Source: Epiperipatus broadwayi
Taxonomy: Eukaryota; Onychophora; Udeonychophora; Euonychophora; Peripatidae
DNA: 64,000 nucleotides
NCBI GenBank assembly: GCA_028023455.1
Contig: JAQFVV010012529.1
Span: forward strand, 1,056,001 to 1,120,000
Direction of reading: 5' to 3'
Shown: piece by piece, positions 1 to 11,800 of the stretch
Layout of the letters: each line of letters opens with the position of its first letter
Numbering within the stretch: position 1 is the first letter of the stretch
Position numbers and translations under genes: made by a program
Notes under the pieces: model-generated
The model's database searches: none
The model's input: the letters and a program-made list of their open reading frames with translations, nothing else
What the model was told of the DNA's origin: nothing

Positions 1-2426
1 TTAAAGAGATTGCCACTGTCTTTCTCTTCCATATTAGTTTGTTACAGATTGACGAGATTTTAGATATGAATGTTTTTGCAAATTTGATTATAGGTGTATA
101 GTATGTAATTTTTGTAGTTATAAGTTGATTAAATAGTGCTACCTTTGCATATATTGACAGGTATGACTTTTCAAGTGAGGCTGTGATTTTTTCAGCATCT
201 ATTTTTAATTTATTTTGAATTTTTTGCCTCATTCCATTGGTTCCAAGGTAGAATGGGAAACCAAGGAAAGCAGATGGTTTACCATTAAACATCTCTGTAC
301 AGTGCTTGCCTGTGTATATTGACCATGCTGCAGTTTTATTTGTGTTAATTTTTAAATTAAAATTTGAGGTATAATTCTTGATTATCTCTTGTAATATGGG
401 GAGGTTCTTTTTAGAGGGGAGGAAAACGGTTACATCGTCCATATAGGCTATGCATGATATATTTAAAGCAGTGTTTGGAATTTGAATGCCTTTTATTTTT
501 TTCTGTATCTCTATTAATAGAGGATTTATATATATTGTAAAGAGCAAGGCACTTAGGGGGGATCCTTGTGGGATGGATTGACTCGGTCTGAAGGCTGGTG
601 ATTTTTTTCCATTCAATGTGATGTGAATTTCACGGCTGAGTAGCAGATTTGCTATTATATATAGTAGGGATAGAGGTGTTGTTGTTTTTTTCAGCACGTC
701 TAATAATTTGGCTATAGGCACTGAGTCAAAAGCTGCCTCAATGTCTAGTTGAACTATAATTGGTGCATATTTCTTTCTTTTTTTTACTACTTCAATAATT
801 GTTTTGTACATTAAGGCACCCTGGCCAATGGATGATCCTTTTTTGGCATATTGTGCTGATGATAACACAGGGAGTATGTGTTGTTCTATTTTTTCCTTTA
901 TCACTCTTTCAAGAATTTTTATTCCTAAAGGTCCCATTGAAATTGGTCATAGATTAGATAAAGATGATATTGCTGTTTGTTTTTTGTTAAATGGAACCAT
1001 TGCAATTGGGTATAGACTTTGTATGTTGTAAATTTTTTGGGATATGTAATTGGCTAGATCGCACAGGTATTTTGCTGTGAAGTGACTAAGATGTTTGAAC
1101 ACAAATTTGGGAATTCCTTGTGGTCCTGGGTGACATGTGTTTGTTATTGTTGCAAGTTGAAATACAATGTCAGTTGTTGTTATTGGTGTATCTGTTTCAG
1201 GGTCTCCAAATATGTCTTCATTTGGTATGTACACTCTCTGTTTTTGCAGTATTTTTTTAAAGTGTTGATATATTGGGTTTATCATGTTATGTCCAGCTGT
1301 TATAGAGCCATCTATTTCAAGTGCCATAGGCACTCTGACTGTGGATGGGTATCCCAATGCCCACCGTATGTATGCTCTGATCCAAGTATGTTGTTGTGTA
1401 AGGCATATTTTTTTCTTTTTTATTGCTACATATTGCTTTAGTGTATTGCATGTATTGTTGTACATTTCTGTAAGTCTTTTAATTTGTGTTTGATTATCTG
1501 TAGTTGGTCTGGAAATGGTTATTCTTTTATGTAGTTCATCTGCCAATGCTAATAATCTGGTGGGGGGTGTTGAGTTGCAGGTAATATGATTGATGTTGAA
1601 AGAAAGTATATTGGTGAATGCTATATACTTTTGTACTGGATCGAGTGACATGTTTTGAAGTTTTTGGAGCATTATATATGTTTCTGAATATAAGAATTCA
1701 GTTGTTTGTGCTGGAAGAAGTATTCGCATAGTCTTTTGGAGGGCTATTGTTGTATTTTGTATTTTTGTTAGGTCGAGGGTGATGAACTGAGCAGCATGAT
1801 CTGAGATTATAGATGGACAGAGTTCAAGATTAAAATAATGATGTAACATTGGTGAGTAGAAACACAAATCAATAAGTGACATATCTATTGTTATTAAAAG
1901 ATATTGAGTTTGATGGGAGAAAACCCTCAGCACTCATAAGTGGGATTGTTATTTGATGGATCCATTTGGTGACAAAAGTTTGGTAGGTCATGTTGAAATC
2001 TCCCAGGAGTATTATGGGATTTGGTGTTGCTGTAAGCATTGAATTTATTGTTGCTATTATTCTGGAGATGATGACAGGGCCTGGTGGTATATATACAAAT
2101 ACTAGGTTAAGTGTGATATTTTTATGATGGAGTGTTAATATGATAAGATTAGAGTCAATATATATAATTTTAAAAGAATCGAAAGGGCAGTTGTGGGAAA
2201 TAATTATGCCTGTGCCACCTGATGGTGATGATGATTGCCTTGAGCAGGCACAAAAACCTTGGCTGACTAAATATTTTGATGGATCAATTTGAGAGCTGCT
2301 GTATATTTTTGTTTCCAAAAGCCCCAGTATGTGTGGTTGTGTTGTATGTAACCATTTTTTGAGATCAAAAAGTTTTTTGGTGGCATTTAAACCTCTAATG
2401 TTGAGAGATCCAATTTTTATCTTCAT
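1..2426 (-). pseudogene. LINE family A ORF2 (endonuclease-reverse transcriptase), frameshifted, partial
   Basis: ATG at 2426 begins MKIKIGSLNIRGLNATKK, the start of an exonuclease/endonuclease/phosphatase domain, followed by LGLLETKI, ILLGDFN and, after a frameshift near 1890, the SDH motif (SIISDHAAQF). A linker leads to the RT: GPQGIPKFVFKHL near 1080-1120, a frameshift near 950, then PLGIKILERVI, QLDIEAAFDSV (box A, ~720-760), QSIPQGSPLSALLF (box B, ~550-590), AYMDDVTVFLPS (box C, ~425-460) and LGFPFYL (~245-265). The C-terminal part lies outside the window. Two frameshifts make it non-coding as it stands. Confidence 0.85.
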
Positions 2427-2488
2427 GTTTTAAATAATTTTTTAACAGGGTATTGATTTTTATTTTATTTTTAATACTAAATGTTTGT

Positions 2489-4095
2489 TTATATTGCAGT
2501 AGATGGATGCTGATACATATTTAAGACATTGTTGGGTTTATTATCAGTTTTTCTTTCATTTAATATTGCTTCAGACTCTATACAGGCAATTTGCGATGAA
2601 ACTGAACAGGTGTCCATTTGTTGTTGGCTTACATCCATTTCTATTTCATCATTTTCTAAATTGTATATGTCTGATGAGTTGTGCTTTTGGTCTGTTTTTT
2701 TTGCCTTTTTGGATTCATGGTTTTTTGGTGGTCGACCTGGCTTTCTTTTTCCCTCTGGTGTATTCTCTTGAATAGGTGGAAGAGGAGCTTCTATTGCATC
2801 CATTATGTTTGATGCAGTTTTGTTTATAATTGTAGTTTTTTTTATTATTGGTATCTTTATATTATCTGGATTTATATTTTCATTATATAACTGTGTGTGT
2901 TTACTTTCTGCTTGTTGATTTTTACTTGGTACACATTTTGTTTTATTGAGATGCTGATCCTGTGATGTAATTGCTGTATTTTGTGTTGTGGTTTCTTGAG
3001 AATTATTTTCGTTTGAATCTTGGATTTCTGTGTTAGTTTTTGTGTTATTATTTTTTTGATTGGTCTTTGGGATAGGCAATTCTGATCCATTATTATTTTT
3101 GTTTGTGGGTGTTTGAACCTGTTTTTTTCCGGTTTCTATTATTGGGTTGCCAATGGATGTAGTGTTATTATAAATTTTATTTTCATCACTGGGTTGTTCT
3201 GGGGAGAGGATTTTAGTTTGTTCACAGTGATTGCTTTTTGTGTTATCGCACTGAGTTGCTAGGTGTCCTCTCTGTCCACAGCAAAACAAAGTGGCTTTAG
3301 ACCTCTTATGTGAAGAGAGAGTGTCGCTTCTTGATCTGTAATCTGTGTTGGAATCGTTGAGGCGTCTACGTTTTTATGTAGTTTTATTTTAAATTCAAAA
3401 CAATTACTACATATCGGTATAGGTGTGTCTTTTAAATATATAGGCTGTAGGGCAATTACTTTTCCAAACGGGTTTATCATTTTTTGAAAATCTTGTACGT
3501 TGTATTTAAGATAAGTATTTTTAAGCACTCCAGTAATTATATTTTTCCGGTTTTCATCTATAATTACGAGTGCGTAATTATCAAGTGCTAAAATAGTGGA
3601 TTGAAAACGTTCTTTTTGCTGCTGAGTATAAAAATCAATGGTTATATATCGAGAATTTGGATGATCGGCGATACAAGAGATTGTTTCCCATAGTGCATTT
3701 TGCGTGATTGCTTCATATAATAAAGCTTTTGGGAAACGATATAATGAGCATTGATTATCGGTTACTGCGAGTACTAACGAAGTTGGTGAAAAAAACCTGC
3801 GAAATGTTTCAAATAACGTACGAGGCACCGTATTACTGAAATGGTCCATCACATTTTCAAGCGTTTCTTTTGTCCAGATTGCGGCTGGGGGTTGATTTTC
3901 CTCTCTAGTGTTTAGATCAAGATTTTTTATATCATTTGTGTTTGTTCTACGGAAGCGCGGTATTTGAGTTGGTGCTGTAGTATTGCTATTACTTTTAAGT
4001 ACTTTTGCATACGAAATAGGCGATGTTGAAACTAACGATGTTGTTAATTTCGTATTGGTGCTTAATTCGCTCACGCTTGACTGGGCAGTAGCCAT
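2489..4095 (-). pseudogene. LINE family A ORF1 (gag-like, CCHC), one frameshift
   Basis: An ATG at 4095 opens a 278-codon frame to 3259. A second frame from about 3289 to 2489 continues the protein. The first part is an RNA-binding ORF1 body (SLVLAVTDNQCSLYRFPKAL, ADHPNSRYITIDF), homologous to the ORF1 pieces at 47951-48547 and 60143-60700. The switch of frame falls inside the zinc knuckle. In one frame the peptide reads RGLKPLCF and in the other CCGQRGHLATQC, so a single lost base splits a CX2CX4HX4C motif. The C-terminal half is low-complexity, rich in N, Q, K and T, with a KRKPGRPPK basic AT-hook-like patch near 2710-2740. Confidence 0.8.
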
Positions 4096-4316
4096 GATTT
4101 ATTCTGACTCAAGTCAGTATTTTTTTTTTTTAAAAAAAAGATATTAAAACACACCGATATTTTTCAAAAAACACTATTAATCTATTATATAATTCGATTT
4201 TTCCTGTATTATGTTTGTTTTGCGAATAACAAGTTGGAACAAAAGTAAAAAATAAATACTTACATTGGAGAACTTAAGGATTGCTTCTTACCTCAGCAGA
4301 GATTTGCTGCGGTCTC

Positions 4317-4893
<577 letters not shown>

Positions 4894-4939
4894 TTGAGTC
4901 ATTGTTTTATAAAAATACAACGGCAACAATAATGATACT

Positions 4940-5840
4940 AGGAAGATTAACATTGAGAAGGGTGTAAAAAGAAAGGATGACTCCATAGCACCAAAACTTT
5001 TTACAAATAATGATATAAAAAGTATTTTATAGATTAAAATGGGAATCTAAAGAAATAAAAGTAAATGGAGATTATTTAAGTCATCTAGATTTTGTAGATG
5101 CAAATAATTCTTCAGAGCTTCAGGGAATGTTGCAAGAAAGATCAGATGAAAGTAAGAAAGTACGACTAAAAGTAAAGATTAAAAAGTCCAAAGTAATGTT
5201 CAATGAATTTTCTCAAAAGATGAAAATAATAATTGATAATGATGAGTTAGAAAAAGTTAACAACTACAAATACCTTGATCAGAATATTACTACAAATGGA
5301 AACAATGGATGAAATTAATCATAGAATTAAATTTGGTTTGGAGTGCTTTTGGTAGAAATAACTTAATATTAAAAGGAAATATGTCCATCTGTTTGACAAG
5401 GAAGGTTTTTAATAAATATATTTTATCAGTTCTTACTTATGGATCTGAGACTTGGACACTTAATAAAAGAGCAATACAGACTTCAGACCACTCAAAGAAG
5501 TATGAAAAGAGTTGTATGTTAGGAGTAACAAAAAGCGATCAAAAATGAAATACATCGGTAAGAGAACAAACAAGTGTTACTGACATTGTTGAAAGAATTA
5601 AGAGACTGAAGTGGAGTTGGGCTGGACATATTGCTAGAAGAGATAATAATAGTTGGATAGTTGAAATCTTAAATTGGATTCCAAGAGATTGTAAAACATC
5701 TAGAAAGAGACCACATGTGAGATGGATGGATGAAATAAAATGTGCAAAGAGAGATTAGAGATCAGAGAAGATGGTTTGAACTGGGAGAGACCTTTATCCT
5801 GCATTGAATTGATAATGGTTGAAAATGATAATGATGAAAA
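4940..5840 (+). pseudogene. RTE-like LINE reverse transcriptase remnant, C-terminal half
   Basis: In shifting + frames the stretch reads EKGVKRKDDSIAPKLFT, then KVNGDYLSHLDFVDANN (RT box C, decayed from FADD), KKSKVMFNEF, NNYKYLDQNIT, EINHRIKF, FGRNNLILKGN, KVFNKYILSVLTYGSETWTL, RIKRLKWSWAGHIARR and RPHVRWMDEIKCAK. This order is the classic C-terminal half of RTE/BovB-like and related LINE RTs. At least three frameshifts and stops are present. The 5' part is missing; the ATT tract abuts it. Confidence 0.8.
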
Positions 5841-6407
5841 ACTTTTTTGGATAGTATTGCATATTACTTTTTTGCATAGAGAAATTATTCATCTTATTGT
5901 TAGTTTCAAAATAAATTTTCTTGATAAAAACTTAGTATATTATAATAAGAATGAAAAAAAAAACACAATATAAAGAACTTAACATATTTACAATTTTATT
6001 AGAAAAAATAAAATACTACATATTGTTAAACATATAATATTGTAATGAATATACCTGACAAATTATGGTTAGAACATCTCACTATAGTTTAGACTGAATA
6101 AGTAACCATGTAGCTGTAAATATTTCTGGAAGAAAATTTTTTTTGTCTCTCTATTTAATTGCATCTAGTTTGTTTTTAAATATGTTCAGGTGTCTTCTTC
6201 AATGTCTAGAATAAGAAAATATCAAAGAAAAAATATAATTAAAAAATTGTTTGTGCTGACTTATTATAATTTTTTGGAATTAATATGCTTGTTATAGAGG
6301 AAAAAATACGATATGGTTTTGATATATATTTATAGACTCACCCATTTAGCTAACAAATAAAAGTTTGCATGCCTTGTGCACAGTTGTGTGAATATATATA
6401 TATATAT

Positions 6408-6540
6408 GTCACATAATAACAGTCAAAGCTTAATAAGTCATAGAATCTACAATCTTTTGTTAAAACAATCTTTATAAATAAATCTTGTCAACAGATTGTA
6501 AATTCTATGGTTTATTAAGTTTTAGCTGTCATTATGTGAC
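6408..6540. repeat. 133-bp hairpin element (short MITE-like inverted repeat)
   Basis: The ends are inverted: GTCACATAATAACAG at the left and its near complement CTGTCATTATGTGAC at the right. The arms (about 50 bp each, including AAGCTTAATAAG / TTTATTAAGTTTTA and AGAATCTACAATC / GATTGTAAATTCT) pair across a short loop at 6460-6488. TA-rich flanks hide any target duplication. A small non-autonomous DNA element is likely. Confidence 0.65.
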
Positions 6541-7611
6541 TTACATTTAGCAACTATCTAGCTATTGACAATTTGTTTTATTATCTAAAGTAATTTATGT
6601 ATTTAATTATGTATTGATTATAGTGCTCTTTACCAAATAATTATTTCTTTTTTTAAATACTTTTCTTCATATTACGTATTATTAATATATTTTCATATTA
6701 AAAGTAAAATGTGTTAAATGATATATTGAAAAGGAAGTTCTAATATATAAAAAATTACCTTGAATTTTTTTTTAATATAGGATTTTATATGTTATTTTTT
6801 ATTATATATATGTAGTTTAAATAATTTTGATAATGTCCACTTCATTATAATCAGTTTAAATCTTTTTAATGGATCTGTCAATAATTTTATCTCAATGAAC
6901 AATGCTATGCACATGTAATAACTGTTTTCCAACTTATTTATTTCTAGAAATTATTTAGACTATATAAATAAATGCCTCATTTACATAATTACTATATATA
7001 TATGGATAAATTTTTTAAAAGCATAAAATTTTAATACAACTGACCATAATGGGTTAATTTTTACTTTTAAATTTTTAATTCATTTGTAGCTTTTTCTGTA
7101 TTATTGTTCATTTGCTTAATCATTTAGTTTATTGCATATCATTATTTTCTGTTGACAAATTTTACTTTTTTTCTTTATGTGTGTGTGTGAGAGTTTTAGT
7201 TCTACTAATTTAATATTAAGTATTTTTTTTTCTTCACTCTTTGTTTTATAATGTAATGCATTCTTTTATCTGTTTTCTTCTTCAACATTTTCTTTTTTTA
7301 ATATTTTTAATTTCTTAAATATTTTCTTTTTTTAAATATTTTTATTCATACTATTTTCAATGATCTACAGTACTGGTATAATTTTAGATTTTTTTCTTAA
7401 TTCATTTTTTTTTTTCTATTAAAAAACAACAACAAAGAATCACTTCTTACTTCTTATAAAAGAGTTGATTTAAAAATTTATAATTATTTTTAATTGTATA
7501 ATCTAATTTCAGTTGCATTTTTTTGTTATCTTAAAAGCAATTTAAATAAAGTTAATTATTATTAGCATATGACTTTCTTTTGTTAATTTATTATCATCTT
7601 TTTTATATGAT

Positions 7612-7680
7612 GAGCTTTGTGGTATAATGGTATGCTCATTAGCCTCTGTGCCCATGTTCTGGGTGGAACTTGGAAATTTC
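7612..7680 (+). repeat. tRNA-derived SINE-like head
   Basis: GAGCTTTGTGGTATAATGG resembles a tRNA acceptor/D-arm with an A box, and GTTCTGGGTGGAACTTGG about 45 bases later resembles a decayed T-arm. The cloverleaf is imperfect, so this is a SINE head or tRNA pseudogene rather than a working tRNA. Confidence 0.35.
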
Positions 7681-8577
7681 AGTAACAGAGGAGTTTTCAA
7701 ACAAATTTAAGATTTTTTAGATGGCTTATGCATAATTAAACCAGTTATATATATATAATTAATTATTATTATTGATTTATAGCAGGATGTAAATATTCTT
7801 TTCCATGTCACTCCAATAAAATTTTTTTTACTTTATCTTACATATTTTTTAACTATGACTTATAATGTCTCTTGATATTCAGTTTAGAATTTTGTCATCA
7901 TACCATACCAAGAATATAAACATTATCAAGAAATGATGAATCTCATGTAATGCAATTATATCAAATTTGTGTTTTATTATTACATTATTAGGAATCTTTA
8001 ATTTGATTTTGATACATATTAAGTTCTAAGTTGAAATAATTTTGATGTGTTTCCTAGATGGAAAGAAGATCTCTTAGATTGTAGAGAATATATTTGGATG
8101 ACTGACAAACTTTCCATTGTCTCCCATGCAGTAGCATGCATCTATAATTTTCTCTACTTGGAAACAAGATTTTATCTCAAGATTAAACTCCATGTTAATA
8201 ATAACAGAGGCAGTAAACTAGATAATAAATGTTTTTATTCATGTTCATATTTTTGTTTTTATATCAAAAATTATATACTTTTGTCCTTTTCATATATTTT
8301 TTTATTTATTATTATTACTGTATTATTTTATCAATAATTATAATTTTATCTTTAATATTTATTGGAGAAATAAACATTTTATGTTTCTTTTGATTTTAAA
8401 ACTTCAAGTACTTTTTTTAATTAATTAATTTTTTTCAGCTCATTATTTCACTTCTGTAGCAATTCAACTAAAAATGTTACCAAAGATAGTTTGACAAAGT
8501 GTTTTTATTTAAGAATATAAAATAATGGAGAGAGAAATATGAGTTGTTACAAACATATTTATCTATTTTTGTTTTAG

Positions 8578-8831
8578 AAATTGAAGAAGCTAATTGGTTA
8601 ACACTACCAGATGATATTCATAAGCCTGATAAAGGCTTTGATGCAGTTATATGTTTGGGAAATTCTTTTACCCATTTGCCAGACTTTGAAGGGGATCTAA
8701 AACCACAGAAATTAGCTGTCAGCAATTTTAAATCAATGTTAAAACCTGGAGGGTTTCTTTTAATTGATCATAGAAATTATGATTATATTTTGGATACTGG
8801 AAAAACTCCTTCTAAAAATATATACTACAAT
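8578..8831 (+). CDS. GNMT: GNMT internal exon (SAM fold, EEANW to NIYYN)
   Basis: This exon opens after a TTTTGTTTTAG acceptor (AG at 8576-8577) and closes before GTAAGTG at 8832. It begins with the last two bases of a split codon and ends on a codon boundary. It encodes 84 full codons: IEEANWLTL, a [19 protein letters not shown] stretch (GNS near 8658), [19 protein letters not shown] (about 8736-8790) and NIYYN at the end. These are the beta4 to beta6 parts of the class I methyltransferase fold. The Asn-Trp pair and the DHR arginine are ligand-contact positions in known GNMT structures. The reading frame continues a few codons into the intron to a TAA at 8846, but the strong donor and the homology end place the exon limit at 8831. 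Confidence 0.93.
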
Positions 8832-11800
8832 GTAAGTGAATTTTAATATATTTTAAGGTAAATTTGTGAATCATTTTATTTAAATAATAAAATGTGTGTG
8901 TGTGTGTATATATATACACATGTATTTACTAAAGAAATGAAGCCAAAAGTTTATAAAAAAACAAATATATTATTTAATATGACAAACTTCTTTCAGCAAG
9001 ATTTTATTGTCATCTTCAATATAATATATGTATAAAATATTCATGTTCACATGCCCACATGTGTGTGTGTGTATATATAAAATACATATTTTGCGGGGAT
9101 TATCCGTGTTAAAAACTTTTAATATTAATATACTTACATTTCGACTTGGTCACACAAGCCATCCACAGAGTTATAAAAGGTAGAAAGATGGTTGTAGAGG
9201 CGCTACAATCACTGATTTGAATAAAACGTTAAAATTCCACCAATAGCAAAAATGTTAAATTTAGGAATGTTTTTTAAAAAAATCTTTCCAAATAGGAGGA
9301 AGTTTGCATGTATCATCTCACTTATTGATATAATCTGGCCTTTTAAGTATCTCAACACTCATCATCATCAGCACTCTCACTCCATACTATAGATTCAGGT
9401 CATAAAATTGATTTTTCTAGTACCAGGATCATATCCAGATGTGATAATCACTACCAGTGCAAAATTAGAGAAGCCATTGAGATATTTAAAAGGCCAGATT
9501 GTATCAATAAGCGAGATGATATATGCAAACTTCCTCCTATTTGAAAAGATTTTTTTAAAAACATTCCTAAATTTAACATTTTTGCTATTGGTGGAATTTT
9601 AACGTTTTATTCAAATCAGTGATTGTAGTGCCTCTACAACCATCTTTCTACCTTTTATAACTCTGTGGATGGCTTGTGTGACCAAGTCGAAATGTCAGTA
9701 TATTAATATTAAAAGTTTTTAACACGGATGAACCCGCAAAATATGTATTTTATATATTTAACCCGTGAAAATCTTCGTTTTAACATATATATATAATCAT
9801 ATGCCAGTATCTATATTGTTTTTACCCAACAAACATCTAATTAAGAAAGAAGTAAATTTTTTATTTTAAACTAGGTTGATAGCTGGAATGACTTGCTAGC
9901 TCACTACTAACAAAAAGGTTTTTTTTTGTATTGAGAAATTTGTAAACATTGCATAATCAAACAAAATGCTTATGTTGTATTTCTCGGGAGTTTATAAGAA
10001 GTTCAAGTGCCGACCTGAAAGCACCAGAATCGATTCTGGGACCTCCCAATCCTAAGTTGGATGCTCCACTAACTGGGTCAAACTTTGCAGGGTACAGTGG
10101 ATAATACAGATTATATATTTGAATAATTATTGCTATATTATCTTAATTACTTTTGAAAGTGATTCATTTCTCTGACTAGATGATTTGAAATAAATTATTC
10201 TTGAAAAACTAATTAAGTCAATTGTTCTACTATTACTAGAAGTATTCCCTTTGATTTAGTAATTATAACTTAGTTTATGCAAATAAACAATAGTTGACAG
10301 ACAATTTTTTCCCAAAGAATTAAGAGTTCAGTTTTAATGTAAAAAATCAATGTATTGAGAATTAGAAATCATTACTATTGTTTCTGGCAGTATATTTTTG
10401 TGTAATTAGTACTGCATAATTTAAATTGTAGTCATGAAATAAATATTTTTTATTGAATACTTTTTTTCCTAAATCAAAAAAAATAAGGATCTCGATTGAA
10501 AAAAAAAAAATAGTGAATTAATAAAGATAACATAATTTTTTGTTGTTGTTGTTCTTCGGTAAATCCAATTTTTCAATTTGTATAAACAGTTGTGGCTGAT
10601 CCATAAGCATTGCAGCACTCCCAGAAAAAAAATTAAATATTAAATTTATACTTGAAAATATCAATAATGTAACAATCAGTTAATATTTTGCATAATTATT
10701 ATGTAAATACAACTAATTAAACCATTTTTAAAAAGAAATAATTATTTTAAGTGATTGAGATTCTATTCAAATACGCTAATTATGGCAATGCCAGAAACTT
10801 CATATTCGATGAATTTCAGCAAATTTGACTGAGATTTGTTTGCTTTTATTAATGTGCATAACTATTGCCATTGGAACTGGTCCTGTTGCAGTGTCAATAG
10901 TTATTTGAGCATGATATGATTATCTATTCTGGTTTTTTTTCAGAGTGAATACATTTTTATTGTTTTTATTTAGGATGAGTAATAAAATATTGTTTTTTTC
11001 TTGTAGTTAACATTTATAAATTAACATATAAATAGTTGTTACAGAAAAATATAAAATAATAAAAGAAATATATTAAATATTTATCATGATGGATGTTAAG
11101 TGTTAAATATATATATAAAATTGTCATGTATTATATGAAAAAATTGAAATAAAAAATAAAGGCCAATCTACTTCAGATATTATTATTTGTCAAATAGCAG
11201 TTAGTAAAACAAAAAATAACATTAGAGCTTTTATCAATTATTGATATCGAAAAATAAAATGAATGTATGTTGCGAAATTAGAAATGCTCTGTTTTATTTT
11301 CATTGCTTACTTTTTGGCAGCAATGCTGTAATAAAGCTGCTTCCCACTGTATAAATATATATTATGATTTTAAAATTTAAAAAAAAATGGTTAGATATGG
11401 TGCAAAAGATTGCAAATGAATGCTTATTTAGAACTAACAGGATTTATAAAAGAAAATGGAAGAAAAATAATTGATAATGTTAAAGAAAGAACAAAGAGAC
11501 TGTTAAAAAGAAAATGGGAGAAGAAAAAATAATAGTTAAATAAAATAGCCAGTTAAAAATATAGCTAGAATAGAATTAAAATGGAAAAACAATAGTTAAC
11601 AGAAAAAATTGATTAGTATATAGCATTGTAACAGATTTCAGAGATATATAAAGAAAAAAAAAAGTTGTTTTGTTAAATGCAAAGGAAAAAGAATGTGACG
11701 ATAGGGGAGAATTTGAAAAAAAATATTTAATGCATTTGTAGTGAAATCTTTAGATTGAGAACTGGTATTGAATATGATTTATTAGAGCTTAATTTAGTGA

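Larger units (their letters stand above)
1..4110 (-). mobile_element. LINE family A, copy 1 (5' and middle part; cut by window edge)
   Basis: This is a non-LTR retrotransposon in antisense orientation to GNMT. Reading the minus strand from about 4100 it has ORF1 with a CCHC zinc knuckle, then ORF2 with an AP-type endonuclease followed by reverse transcriptase, which runs out of the window at base 1 within the RT thumb (WKRKTVAISL-like region). The same order and related peptides occur at 43293-49064 and 55229-60720, which defines the family. Only about three frameshifts are visible, so it is the best preserved copy. No LTRs are seen. The RT box C is YMDD rather than the more common FADD, and I do not assign a clade. 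Confidence 0.85.
5841..8577. other. AT-rich intronic sequence upstream of first visible GNMT exon
   Basis: There is no coding homology here. I searched for upstream GNMT exons (DVACGTG-like loop, SVDASDKML-like segment) and found none. Apart from the hairpin at 6408-6540 and the tRNA-like stretch at 7612-7680, it is poly-T and TA-rich sequence. Confidence 0.6.

Noticed and set aside
2503-2775. Plus-strand frames overlapping the LINE ORF1 (and similar at 46426-46852 and 44037-44285)
   Set aside because: They are reverse-strand shadows of LINE coding sequence.
5841-8577. Upstream GNMT exons within the window
   Set aside because: No DVACGTG-like or SVDAS-like coding blocks were seen on the + strand; the exons are probably left of base 1.
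8832-8846. Extension of the GNMT exon frame to TAA at 8846 as an alternative end
   Set aside because: GTAAGT donor at 8832 is strong and homology continues exactly at 18893.
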